From Hetaerina americana (taxonomy: Eukaryota > Arthropoda > Insecta > Odonata > Calopterygidae), in assembly GCA_022747635.1 (NCBI GenBank), contig JAKTNV010000764.1, positions 1 to 64,000 on the forward strand: a DNA stretch of 64,000 nucleotides. The letters run 5' to 3'. Both the position numbers and the translations under genes were made by a program. Under the pieces are notes generated by a model, which saw only the letters and a list, made by a program, of their open reading frames with translations, ran no database searches and was not told the DNA's origin. Shown piece by piece: positions 20,301 to 33,660 of the stretch. Every line of letters starts with the position of its first letter. Position 1 is the stretch's first letter.

Positions 20301-20930
20301 TAAATGCTTTCTAAACACCTCAAACATTCACTCTAAAACAGAAGATTGTTGTTTTTCGCAATATTTTTAGAAATTTTGGCTCTTTTAGTAACATTAACAC
20401 TTTCTCTGAAGCAACTTTTATGCTCATTTCTTGTCCTTCAAGATTAATTCTGGGTTATTTTGTTTATTAGATGAAAATGAACAACAATACTCACCATGGA
20501 AACATTTTTGTTAGATTTGTGTCAAGTGAGATTTTCACCTAGAACCCAAAGGGGGGGGGGTTGGCACTCTTCATGGAAAAATGTGAAAAATTACATTTTC
20601 TAAAAATGAATGAAATTCCTTCTAAACACCTCAAACATTTACTCTAAAACAGAAAATTGTTGTTTTTCGCAATATTTTTAGAAATTTGGGCTCCTTTAAT
20701 AACATTAACACTTGGGCTTAAGAATCTTTTATGATCTTTTATTGTCTTTCAGGATTCATTCTGGGTTTTATTTTGTTTATTTGATGAAAATGAACAACAA
20801 TACACACCTTGGATACATTTTTTTTTGATTTGTGTCGAGTGAGATTTTCACCTAGAACCTAGGGGGGTATTGGCACTTTTCATGGAAAAATGTGAAAAAT
20901 TAAATTTTCTAAAAATGAAATAAATGCCTT
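17200..20930 (+). repeat. Higher-order block D6, copy 2, and source/copy of 47.8-51.5 kb
   Basis: Contains D6 copy 2 (about 17350-20400). The whole 17200-20930 stretch is also collinear with about 47770-51490 at an almost constant offset of 30567-30570 bp (about 98 monomers). Shared marks include ACCGAA at 17532 and 48101, TCTCGGTTTT near 19826 and 50391, GTTTATTAGATG near 20462 and 51032, and GGCTCCTTTAAT near 20689 and 51256. Confidence 0.85.
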
Positions 20931-23748
20931 CTATACACCTCAAACATTCACTCTATTATGGAAGATTGTTGTTTTTCGCAATATTTTTGTAAATTTGGGT
21001 TCTTTTACTAACATTAACACTTGCGCTGAGGCATCTTTTATGCTCATTTCTTGTATTTAATGATTTATTTTGGGTTTTATTTTGTTTATTTGATGAAAAT
21101 GAACAACAATACACACCTTGGAAACATTTTTGTTTGATTCGTGTCGAGTGAGATTATCACCTAGAACCCAAAGGGGGGGGTATTGGCACTTTTCATGGAA
21201 AAATGGGAAAAATTAAAATTTCTAAAAATGAAATAAATGCCTTCTATACACCTCAAACATTCACTCTATAATGGAAGATTGTTGTTTTTCGCAAAATTTT
21301 TGGAAATTTGGGCTCTTTTAGTAACATTTACACCTGGGCTGAAGCATCTTTTATGATCATTTATTTTCTTTCAGGATTCATTCTGGGTTTTATTTTGTTT
21401 ATTTGATGAAAATGAACAACAATACACACCTTGGATACATTTTTGTTTGATTTGTGTCGAGTGAGATTTTCACCTAGAACCCAAAGGGGGGGGTATTGGC
21501 ACTTTTCATGGAAAAATGTGAAAAATTAAATTTTCTAAAAATGAAATAAATGCCTTCTAAACACCTCAAACATTCACTCTAAAACAGAAGATATTGTTTT
21601 TCGCAATATTTTTAGAAATTTGGGCTCTTTTAGTAACATTAACACTTGCGCTGAAGCATCTTTTATGCTCATTTCATGTCTTTCCGGATTAATTCTGGGT
21701 TTTATTTTGTTTATTTGATGAAAATGAACAACAATACTCACCATGGAAACATTTTTGTTTGATTTGTGTCAAGTGAGATTTTCACCTAGAACCCAAAGGG
21801 GGGGGTATTGGCACTTTTCATGGAAAAATGAGAAAAATTACATTCTCTAAAAATGAAATAAATGCCTTCTAAACACCTCAAACATTCACTCTTTAACAGA
21901 AGATTGTTGATTTTCGCAATATTTTTAGAAATTTGGGCTCTTTTAATAACATTAACACTTGGGCTGAAGCATCTTTTATGATCTTTAATTGTCTTTCAGG
22001 ATTCATTCTGGGTTTTATTTTGTTTATTTGATGAAAATGAACAACAATACAAACCTTGGATGCATTTTTGTTTGATTTGTTTTGACTGAGATTTTCACCT
22101 TGAACCCAAAGGGGGGGGCATTGGCAGTTTTCATGGAAAAATGTGAAAAATTAAATTTTCTAAAAATGAAATAAATGCCTAATAAACACCTCAAACATTC
22201 ACTCTAAAACAGAAAATTGTTGTTTTTCGCAATATTTTTAGAAATTTGGGGTCTTTTAGTAACATTAACACCTGGGCTGAAGCATATTTTATGATCATTT
22301 ATTGTCTTTCAGGATACATTCTGGGTTTTATTTTGTTTATTTGATGAAAATGAACAACAATACACACCTTGGATACATTTTTGTTTGATTTGTGTCGAGT
22401 GAGATTTTCACCTAGAACCCAAAGGTGGGGATATTGGCACTTTTCATGGAAAAATGTGAAAAATTAAATTTTCTAAAAATGAAATAAATGCCTTCTAAAC
22501 ACCTCAAACATTCACTCTAAAACCGAAGATTGTTGTTTTTCGCAATATTTTTAGAAATTTGGGCTCTTTTAGTAACATTTACACTTTCTCTGAAGCAACT
22601 TTTATGCTCATTTCTTGTCCTTCAAGATTAATTCTGGGTTTTATTTTGTTTATTTGATGAAAATGAAAAACAATACACACCATGGAAACATTTTTGTTTG
22701 ATTTGTGTCGAGTGAGATTTTCACCTAGAACCCAAAGGGGGGGGGTATTGGCACTTTTCATGGAAAAATGTGAAAAATTAAATTTTCTAAAAATGAAATA
22801 AATGCCTTCTAAACACCTCAAACATTCACTCTAAAACAGAAGATTGTTTTTTTTCGCAATATTTTTAGAAATTTGGGCTCTTTTAGTAACATTAACACTT
22901 TCTCTGAAGCAACTTTTATGCTCATTTCTTGTCCTTCAAGATTAATTCTGGGTTTTATTTTGTTTATTTGATGAAAATGGACAACAATACACACCATGGA
23001 AACATTTTTGTTTGATTTGTGTCGAGTGAGATTTTCACATAGAACCCAAAGGGGGTAAAGGCACTTTTCATGGAAAAATGTAAAAAATTAAATTTTCTAA
23101 AAATGAAACAAATGCCTTCTAAACACCTCAAACATTCACTCTAAAACAGAAGATTGTTATTTTTCGCAATATTTTTAGAAATTTGGGCTCTTTTAGTAAC
23201 ATTAACACTTGCGCTGAAGTATCTTTTATGCTTATTTCTTGTATTTCAGGATTAATTCTGGGTTTTATTTTGTTTATTTGATGAAAATGAACAACAATAC
23301 TCACCATGGAAACATTTTTGTTAGATTTGTGTCAAGTGAGATTTTCACCTAGAACCCAAAGGGGGGGGTATTGGCACTCTTCATGGAAAAATGTGAAAAA
23401 TTACATTTTCTAAAAATGAATGAAATTCCTTCTAAACACCTCAAACATTCACTCTAAAACAGAAAATTGTTGTTTTTCGCAATATTTTTAGAAATTTGGG
23501 CTCTTTTAATAACGTTAACACTTGGGCTGAAGCATCTTTTATGATCTTTTATTGTCTTTCAGGATTCATTCTGGGTTTTGTTTTGTTTATTTGATGAAAA
23601 TGATCAACAATACACACCTTGGATACATTTTTGTTTGATTTGTGTCGAGTGAGATTTTCACCTAGAACCCAAAGGGGGGGGTATTGGCACTTTTCATGGA
23701 AAAATGTGAAAAATTAAATTTTCTAAAAATGAAATAAATGCCTTCTAA
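20106..23748 (+). repeat. Higher-order block D2, copy 1
   Basis: Matches 25725-29680. The offset is about 5617 bp (18 monomers) on the left part and 5932 bp (19 monomers) from about 21300 on, so this copy has one monomer fewer. Markers include ATTCTAGGTT, GGCTTAAGAATC, CTATTATGGAAG, AGATATTGTTTTTC, GTTTTGACTGAG and AAGGTGGGGATATTGG. The end is at about 23749, where CCTTCTAAAC faces CTTTCTAAAC. Confidence 0.88.
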
Positions 23749-25724
23749 ACACCTCAAACATTCACTCTAAAACAGAAGATTGTTGTTTTTCCCCTTTATT
23801 TTGAAATTTGGGCTCATTTAGTAAAATTAACACTTGCGCTGAAGCATCTTTTATGCTCATTTCATGTATTTCAGGATTAATTCTGGGTTTTATTTTGTTT
23901 ATTTGATGGAAATGAACAACAATACACACCATAGAAACATTTTTGTTTGATTTGTGTCAAGTAAGATTTTCACCTAGAACCCAAAGGGGGGGGTATTGGC
24001 ACTTTTCATGGAAAAATGTGAAAAAATAAATTTTTTAAAAATGAAAAAATTTCTTCTAAACACCTCAAACATTCACTCTAAAACAGAAGATTGTTGTTTT
24101 TCCCAATATTTTTAGAAATTTGGGCTCTTTTAGTAACATTAACACCTGGGCTGAGGCATCTTTTATGATCATTTTTTGTCTTCCAGGATGCATTCTGGGT
24201 TTTTTGTTTATTTGATGAAAATGAACAACAATACACACCTTGGATACATTTTTGTTTGATTTGTGTCGAGTGAGATTTTCACCTAGAACCCAAAGGGGGG
24301 GTATTGGCACTTTTCATGGAAAAATGTGGAAAATTAAATTTTCTAAAAATGAAATAAATGCCTTCTAAACACCTCAAACATTAACTCTAAAACAGAAGAT
24401 TGTTGTTTTTCGCAATATTTTTAGAAATTTGGGCTCTTTTAGTAACATTAACACTTGGGCTGAAGCATCTTTTATGATATTTTATTGTCTTTCAGGATTC
24501 ATTCTGGGTTTTATTTTGTTTATTTGATGAAAATGAACAACAATACACACCTTGGATACATTTTTGTTTGTTTTGTGACGAGTGAGATTTTCACCTAGAA
24601 CCCAAAGGGGGTGGTATTGGCACTTTTCATGGAAAAATGTGAGAAATTAAATTTTCTAAAAATGAAATAAATGCCTTCTAAACACCTCAAACATTCACTC
24701 TAAAAAAAAAGATTGTTGTTTTTCGCAATATTTTTAGAAATTTTGGCTCTTTTAGTAAAATTAACACTTGCGCTGAAGCATTTTTTTATGCTCATTTCAT
24801 GTCTTTCAGGATTAATTCTGGGTTTTATTTTGTTTATTTGATGAAAATGAACAACAATACTCACCATGGAAACATTTTTGTTTGATTTGTTTCAAGTGAG
24901 ATTTTCACCTAGAACCCAAAGGGGGGGGTATTGGCACTTTTCATGGAAAAATGTGAAAAATTACATTTTCTAAAAATGAAATAAATGCCTTCTAAACACC
25001 TCAAACATTAACTCTAAAACAGAAGATTGTTGTTTTTCGCAATATTTTTAGAAATTTGGGCTCTTTTAATAACATAAACACTTGGGCTGAAGCATCTTTT
25101 ATGATCTTTTATTGTCTTTCAGGATTCATTCTGGGTTTTATTTTGATTATTTGATGAAAATGAACAACAATACACACCTTGGATACATTTTTGTTTGATT
25201 TGTGTCGAGTGAGATTTTCACATAGAACCCAAAGGGGGTAAAGGCACTTTTCATGGAAAAATGTGAAAAATTACATTTTCTAAAAATGAATGAAATTCCT
25301 TCTAAACACCTCAAACATTCACTCTAAAACAGAAAATTGTTGTTTTTCGCAATATTTTTAGAAATTTGGGCTCTTTTAATAACGTTAACACTTGGGCTGA
25401 AGCATCTTTTATGATCTTTTATTGTCTTTCAGGATTCATTCTGGGTTTTGTTTTGTTTATTTGATGAAAATGATCAACAATACACACCTTGGATACATTT
25501 TTGTTTGATTTGTGTCGAGTGAGATTTTCACCTAGAACCCAAAGGGGGGGGTATTGGCACTCTTCATGGAAAAATGTGAAAAATTACATTTTCTAAAAAT
25601 GAATGAAATTCCTTCTAAACACCTCAAACATTCACTCTAAAACAGAAAATTGTTGTTTTTCGCAATATTTTTAGAAATTTGGGCTCTTTTAATAACGTTA
25701 ACACTTGGGCTGAAGCATCTTTTA
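23749..25724 (+). repeat. Mixed satellite monomers between D2 copies
   Basis: About six monomers of different classes. One is unusually divergent: near 23791 the usual TCGCAATATTTTTAG is replaced by TCCCCTTTATTTTG. Bases 24710-25200 repeat the monomers found right of the LINE. Two adjacent monomers (about 25320-25632 and 25633-25725 onward) are near-identical copies carrying TAATAACGTTAAC at a 313-bp spacing, which is a single-monomer tandem duplication. No gene is present. Confidence 0.8.
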
Positions 25725-28700
25725 TGATCATTGATTGTCTTTCAGGATACATTCTAGGTTTTATTTTGTTTATTTGATGAAAATGAACAACAATACACAC
25801 CTTGGATACATTTTTGTTTGATTTGTGTCGAGTGAGATTTTCACCTAGAACAAAAAGGGGGGGGTATTGGCACTTTTCATGGAAAAATGTGAAAAATTAA
25901 ATTTTCTAAAAATGAAATAAATGCTTTCTAAACACCTCAAACATTCACTCTAAAACAGAAGATTGTTGTTTTTCCCAATATTTTTAGAAATTTTGGCTCT
26001 TTTAGTAACATAAACACTTTCTCTGAAGCAACTTTTATGCTCATTTCTTGTCCTTCAAGATTAATTCTGGGTTTTATTTTGTTTATTAGATGAAAATGAA
26101 CAACAATACTCACCATGGAAACATTTTTGTTAGATTTGTGTCAAGTGAGATTTTCACCTAGAACCCAAAGGGGGGGGTATTGGCACTCTTCATGGAAAAA
26201 TGTGAAAAATTACATTTTCTAAAAATGAATGAAATTCCTTCTAAACACCTCAAACATTTACTCTAAAACAGAAAATTGTTGTTTTTCGCAATATTTTTAG
26301 AAATTTGGGCTCCTTTAATAACATTAACACTTGGGCTTAAGAATCTTTTATGATCTTTTATTGTCTTTCAGGATTCATTCTGGGTTTTATTTTGTTTATT
26401 TGATGAAAATGAACAACAATACACACCTTGGATACATTTTTGTTTGATTTGTGTCGAGTGAGATTTTCACCTAGAACCTAGGGGGGTATTGGCACTTTTC
26501 ATGGAAAAATGTGAAAAATTAAATTTTCTAAAAATGAAATAAATGCCTTTTATACACCTCAAACATTCACTCTATTATGGAAGATTGTTGTTTTTCGCAA
26601 TATTTTTGTAAATTTGGGCTCTTTTACTAACATTAACACTTGCGCTGAGGCATCTTTTATGCTCATTTCTTGTATTTAATGATTTATTTTAGGTTTTATT
26701 TTGTTTATTTGATGAAAATGAACAACAATACACACCTTGGAAACATTTTTGTTTGATTCGTGTCGAGTGAGATTATCACCTAGAACCCAAAGGGGGGGGT
26801 ATTGGCACTTTTCATGGAAAAATGGGAAAAATTAAAATTTCTAAAAATGAAATAAATGCCTTCTATACACCTCAAACATTCACTCTATAATGGAAGATTG
26901 TTGTTTTTCGCAATATTTTTGGAAATTTAGGCTCTTTTACTAACATTAACACTTGCGTTGAGGCATCTTTTATGCTCATTTCTTGTCTTTAATGATATAT
27001 TCTGGGTTTAATTTTGTTTATTTGATGAAAATGAACAACAATACACACCATGGAAACATTTTTGATTGATTTGTGTCGAGTGAGATTTTCACCTAGAACC
27101 CAAAAGGGGGGGTATTGGCACTTTTCATGGAAAAATGTGAAAAATTAAATTTTCTAAAAATGAAATAAATGCCTTCTAAACACATCAAACATTCACTCTA
27201 AAACAGAAGATTGTTGTTTTTCGCAATATTTTTAGAAATTTGGGCTCTTTTAGTAACATTAACACCTGGGCTGAAGCATCTTTTATGATCATTTATTTTC
27301 TTTCAGGATTCATTCTGGGTTTTATTTTGTTTATTTGATGAAAATGAACAACAATACACACCTTGGATACATTTTTGTTTGATTTGTGTCGAGTGAGATT
27401 TTCACCTAGAACCCAAAGGGGGGGGTATTGGCACTTTTCATGGAAAAATGTGAAAAATTAAATTTTCTAAAAATGAAATAAATGCCTTCTAAACACCTCA
27501 AACATTCACTCTAAAACAGAAGATATTGTTTTTCGCAATATTTTTAGAAATTTGGGCTCTTTTAGTAACATTAACACTTGCGCTGAAGCATCTTTTATGC
27601 TCATTTCATGTCTTTCCGGATTAATTCTGGGTTTTATTTTGTTTATTTGATGAAAATGAACAACAATACTCACCATGGAAACATTTTTGTTTGATTTGTG
27701 TCAAGTGAGATTTTCACCTAGAACCCAAAGGGGGGGGTATTGGCACTTTTCATGGAAAAATGAGAAAAATTACATTCTCTAAAAATGAAATAAATGCCTT
27801 CTAAACACCTCAAACATTCACTCTTTAACAGAAGATTGTTTTTTTTCGCAATATTTTTAGAAATTTGGGCTCTTTTAATAACATTAACACTTGGGCTGAA
27901 GCATCTTTTATGATCTTTAATTGTCTTTCAGGATTCATTCTGGGTTTTATTTTGTTTATTTGATGAAAATGAACAACAATACACACCTTGGATGCATTTT
28001 TGTTTGATTTGTTTTGACTGAGATTTTCACCTTGAACCCAAAGGGGGGGGCATTGGCAGTTTTCATGGAAAAATGTGAAAAATTAAATTTTCTAAAAATG
28101 AAATAAATGCCTAATAAACACCTCAAACATTCACTCTAAAACAGAAAATTGTTGTTTTTCGCAATATTTTTAGAAATATGGGGTCTTTTAGTAACATTAA
28201 CACCTGGGCTGAAGCATATTTTATGATCATTTATTGTCTTTCAGGATACATTCTGGGTTTTATTTTGTTTATTTGATGAAAATGAACAACAATACACACC
28301 TTGGATACATTTTTGTTTGATTTGTGTCGAGTGAGATTTTCACCTAGAACCCAAAGGTGGGGATATTGGCACTTTTCATGGAAAAATGTGAAAAATTAAA
28401 TTTTCTAAAAATGAAATAAATGCCTTCTAAACACCTCAAACATTCACTCTAAAACCGAAGATTGTTGTTTTTCGCAATATTTTTAGAAATTTGGGCTCTT
28501 TTAGTAACATTTACACTTTCTCTGAAGCAACTTTTATGCTCATTTCTTGTCCTTCAAGATTAATTCTGGGTTTTATTTTGTTTATTTGATGAAAATGAAA
28601 AACAATACACACCATGGAAACATTTTTGTTTGATTTGTGTCGAGTGAGATTTTCACCTAGAACCCAAAGGGGGGGGGTATTGGCACTTTTCATGGAAAAA

Positions 28701-29680
28701 TGTGAAAAATTAAATTTTCTAAAAATGAAATAAATGCCTTCTAAACACCTCAAACATTCACTCTAAAACAGAAGATTGTTTTTTTTCGCAATATTTTTAG
28801 AAATTTGGGCTCTTTTAGTAACATTAACACTTTCTCTGAAGCAACTTTTATGCTCATTTCTTGTCCTTCAAGATTAATTCTGGGTTTTATTTTGTTTATT
28901 TGATGAAAATGGACAACAATACACACCATGGAAACATTTTTGTTTGATTTGTGTCGAGTGAGATTTTCACATAGAACCCAAAGGGGGTAAAGGCACTTTT
29001 CATGGAAAAATGTAAAAAATTAAATTTTCTAAAAATGAAACAAATGCCTTCTAAACACCTCAAACATTCACTCTAAAACAGAAGATTGTTATTTTTCGCA
29101 ATATTTTTAGAAATTTGGGCTCTTTTAGTAACATTAACACTTGCGCTGAAGTATCTTTTATGCTTATTTCTTGTATTTCAGGATTAATTCTGGGTTTTAT
29201 TTTGTTTATTTGATGAAAATGAACAACAATACTCACCATGGAAACATTTTTGTTAGATTTGTGTCAAGTGAGATTTTCACCTAGAACCCAAAGGGGGGGG
29301 TATTGGCACTCTTCATGGAAAAATGTGAAAAATTACATTTTCTAAAAATGAATGAAATTCCTTCTAAACACCTCAAACATTCACTCTAAAACAGAAAATT
29401 GTTGTTTTTCGCAATATTTTTAGAAATTTGGGCTCTTTTAATAACGTTAACACTTGGGCTGAAGCATCTTTTATGATCTTTTATTGTCTTTTAGGATTCA
29501 TTCTGGGTTTTGTTTTGTTTATTTGATGAAAATGATCAACAATACACACCTTGGATACATTTTTGTTTGATTTGTGTCGAGTGAGATTTTCACCTAGAAC
29601 CCAAAGGGGGGGGTATTGGCACTTTTCATGGAAAAATGTGAAAAATTAAATTTTCTAAAAATGAAATAAATGCTTTCTAA
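25725..29680 (+). repeat. Higher-order block D2, copy 2
   Basis: Second copy of 20106-23748 with one extra monomer (about 26925-27237) carrying GGAAATTTAGGCTC, GATATATTCTGGG and AAACACATCAAAC. The same monomer occurs at about 7803-8115 and partly near 52000-52140. Its last part (28505-29595) is the unoccupied relative of the LINE left flank. Confidence 0.88.
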
Positions 29681-31170
29681 ACACCTCAAACATTCACTCT
29701 AAAACAGAAGATTGTTGTTTTTCGCAATATTTTTAGAAATTTTGGCTCTTTTAGTAAAATTAACACTTGCGCTGAAGCATTTTTTTATGCTCATTTCATG
29801 TCTTTCAGGATTAATTCTGGGTTTTATTTTGTTTATTTGATGAAAATGAACAACAATACTCACCATGGAAACATTTTTGTTTGATTTGTTTCAAGTGAGA
29901 TTTTCACCTAGAACCCAAAGGGGGGGGTATTGGTGCTTTTCATGGAAAAATGTGAAAAATTACATTTTCTAAAAATGAAATAAATGCCTTCTAAACACCT
30001 CAAACATTAACTCTAAAACAGAAGATTGTTGTTTTTCGCAATATTTTTAGAAATTTGGGCTCTTTTAATAACATAAACACTTGGGCTGAAGCATCTTTTA
30101 TGATCTTTTATTGTCTTTCAGGATTCATTCTGGGTTTTATTTTGATTATTTGATGAAAATGAACAACAATACACACCTTGGATACATTTTTGTTTGATTT
30201 GTGTCGAGTAAGATTTTCACCTAGAACCCAAAGGGGGGGTATTGGCACTTTTCATGGAAAAATGTGAAAAATTAAATTTTCTAAAAATGAAATAAATGCC
30301 TTCTAAACACCTCAAACATTCACTCTAAAACAGAAGATTGTTGTTTTTCGCAATATTTTTAGAAATTTGGGCTACAATAGTAACATTAACACCTGGGCTG
30401 AAGCATATTTTATGATCATTTATTGTCTTTCAGGATACATTCTGGGTTTTATTTTGTTTATTTGATGAAAATGAACAACAATACACACCTTGGATGCATT
30501 TTTGTTTGATTTGTGTTGAGTGAGATTTTCACCTAGAACCCAAAGGGGGGGGCATTGGCACTCTTCATGGAAAAATGTGAAAAATTAAATTTTCTTAAAA
30601 TGAAATAAATGCCTTCTAAACACCTCAAACATTCACTCTAAAAAAGAAGATTGTTGTTTTTCGCAATATTTTTAGAAATTTGGGCTCTTTTAGTAACATA
30701 AACACTTTCTCTTAAGCAACTTTTATGCTCATTTCTTGTCCTTCAAGATTAATTCTGGGTTTTATTTTGTTTATTTGATGAAAATGAACAACAATACACA
30801 CCATGGAAACGTTTTTGTTTGATTTGTGTCGAGTGAGATTTTCACCTAGAACCCAAAGGGGGGGGGGGTATTGGCACTTTTCATGGAAAAATGTCAAAAA
30901 TTAAATTTTCTAAAAATGAAATAAATGCCTTCTAAACACCTCAAACATTCACTCTAAAACAGAAGATTGTTGTTTTTCGCAATATTTTTAGAAATTTGGG
31001 CTCTTTTAGTAACATTAACACTTGGGCTGAAGCATCTTTTATGATCTTTTATTGTCTTTCAGGATTCATTCTGGGTTTTATTTTGTTTATTTGATGAAAA
31101 TGAACAACAATACACACTATGGAAACATTTTTGTTTGATTCGTGTCGAGTGAGATTTTCACCTAGAACCC
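29681..31170 (+). repeat. Satellite, including unoccupied relative of the LINE right flank
   Basis: 29600-30320 is collinear with 13061-13790. It is followed by a monomer with the rare GGGCTACAATAG near 30370. This mark also occurs near 33490, 54691 and 63428. A TTGGTGC variant appears at 29930. 30300-30950 matches 54600-55260 and 63310-64000. Confidence 0.8.
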
Positions 31171-33320
31171 AAAGGGACTAAGGGTATTGGCACTTTTCAT
31201 GGAAAAATGTGAAAAATTAAAATTTCTAAAAATGAAATAAATGCCTTCTATACACCTCAAACATTCACTCTATAATGGAAGATTGTTGTTTTTCGCATTA
31301 TTTTGGAAATTTGGGCTCTTACTAACATTAACACTTGCGCTGAGGCATCTTTGATGCTCATTTCTTGTTTTTAATGATTTATTCTGGGTTTTATTTTGTT
31401 TATTTGATGAAAATGAACAAGAATACAGACAATGGAAACATTTTTGTTTGATTTGTGTCGAGTGAGATTTTCACCTAGAACCCAAAGGGGGGTATTAACA
31501 CTTTTCATGGAAAAATTTAAAAAATTAAATTTTCTAAAAATGAAATAAATGCCTTCTAAACACCTCAAACATTCACTCTAAAACAGAAGATTGTTGTTGT
31601 TCGCAATATTTTTAGAAATTTGGGCTCTTTTGTAAAATTAACACTTGCGCTGAAGCATCTTTTATGCTCATTTCATGTCTTTCAGGATTAATTCTGGGTT
31701 TTATTTTGTTTATTTGATGAAAATGAACAAAAATACACACCATGGAAACATTTTTGTTTGATTTGTGTCAAGTGAGATTTTCACCTAGAACCCAAAGGGG
31801 GGGCATTGGCACTTTTCATGGATAAATGTGAAAAATTAAATTTTCTAAAAATGAAATAAATGCCTTCTAAAAACCTAAACATTCACTCTTAAACAGAAGA
31901 TTGTTGTTTTTCGCAATATTTTTAGAAATTTGGGCTCTTTTAGTAACATTAACACTTGGGCTGAAGCATCTTTTATGATCTTTTATTGTCTTTCAGGATT
32001 CATCCTGGGTTTAATTTTGTTTATTTGATGAAAATGAACACATATACACACCTTGGATACATTTTTGTTTGATTTGTGTCGAGTGAGATTTTCACCTAGA
32101 ACACAAAGGGGGGGTATTGGCATTTTTCATGGAAAAATGTGAAAAATTAAATTTTCTAAAAATGAAATAAATGCATTCTAAACACCTCAAACATTCACTC
32201 TAAAATAGAAGAAGTTTGTTTTTCGCAATATTTTTAGAAATTTGGGCTCTTTTAGTAACATTAACACTGGCGCTGAGGCATATTTTATGCTCATTTCTTG
32301 TCTTTAATGATTTATTCTGGGTTTTATTTTGTTTATTTGATGAAAATGAACAACAATACACACCTTGGATACATTTTTGTTTGATTTGTGTCGAGTGAGA
32401 TTTTCACCTAGAACACAAAGGGGGGGGTATTGGCACTTTTCATGGAAAAATGTGAAAAATTAAATTTTCTAAAAATGAAATAAATGCCTTCTAAACACCT
32501 CAAACATTCACTCTTAAACAGAAGATTGTTGTTTTTCGAAATATTTTTAGAAATTTGGGCTCTTTTAGTAACATTAACACTTGGGCTGAAGCATCTTTTA
32601 TGATCTTTTATTGTCTTTCAGGATTCATTCTGGGTTTTATTTTGTTTATTTGATGAAAATGAACAACAATACACACCTTGGATACATTTTTGTTTGATTT
32701 GTGTCGAGTGAGATTTTCACCTAGAACCCAAAAGGGGGTATTGGCACTTTTCATGGAAAAATGTGAAAAATTAAATTTTCTAAAAATGAAATAAATGCCT
32801 TCTAAACACCTCAAACATTCACTCTAAAACAGAAGATTGTTGTTTTTCGCAATATTTTTAGAAATTTGGGCTCTTTTAGTAACATTAATACTTTCTCTGA
32901 AGCAACTTTTATGCTCATTTCTTGTCCTTCGAGATTAATTCTGGGTTTTATTTTGTTTATTTGATGAAAATGAACAACAATACAGACCATGGAAACATTT
33001 TTGTTTGATTTGTGTCGAGTGAGCTAGAACCCAAAGGGGGGGTATTAACACTTTTCATGGAAAAATGTAAAAAAATTAAATTTTCTAAAAATGAAATAAA
33101 TGCCTTCTAAACACCTCAAACATTCACTCTAAAACAGAATATTGTTGTTTTTCGCAATATTTTTAGAAATTTGGGCTCTTTTAGTAACATTAACACCCGG
33201 GCTGAAGCATCTTTTATGATCTTTTATTGTCTTTCAGGATTCATTCTGGGTTTTATTTTGTTTATTTGATGAAAAATGAACAACAATACACACCTTGGAT
33301 ACATTTTTGTTTGATTTGTG
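31171..33320 (+). repeat. Higher-order block D3, copy 1 (8-monomer period)
   Basis: Near-identical to 33661-35815 at 2490-2493 bp (8 monomers). Shared marks are AAAGGGACTAAGGG at the start, TTTCGCATTATTTTGG-like sequence, AACAAGAATACAGAC, ATGGATAAATG, CATCCTGGG, AGAAGAAGTTTG, TTCGAGATTAATTC and CACCCGGGCTG. This copy lacks nine bases near 33024 (GTGAGCTAGAACCC). Confidence 0.9.
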
Positions 33321-33660
33321 TCGAGTAAGATTTTCACCTAGAACCCAAAGGGGGGGTATTGGCACTTTTCATGGAAAAATGTGAAAAATTAAATTTTCTA
33401 AAAATGAAATAAATGCCTTCTAAACACCTCAAACATTCACTCTAAAACAGAAGATTGTTGTTTTTCGCAATATTTTTTAGAAAATTTGGGCTACAATAGT
33501 AACATTAACACCTGGGCTGAAGCATATTTTATGATCATTTATTGTCTTTCAGGATACATTCTGGGTTTTATTTTGTTTATTTGATGAAAATGAACAACAA
33601 TACACACCTTGGATGCATTTTTGTTTGATTTGTGTTGAGTGAGATTTTCACCTAGAACCC

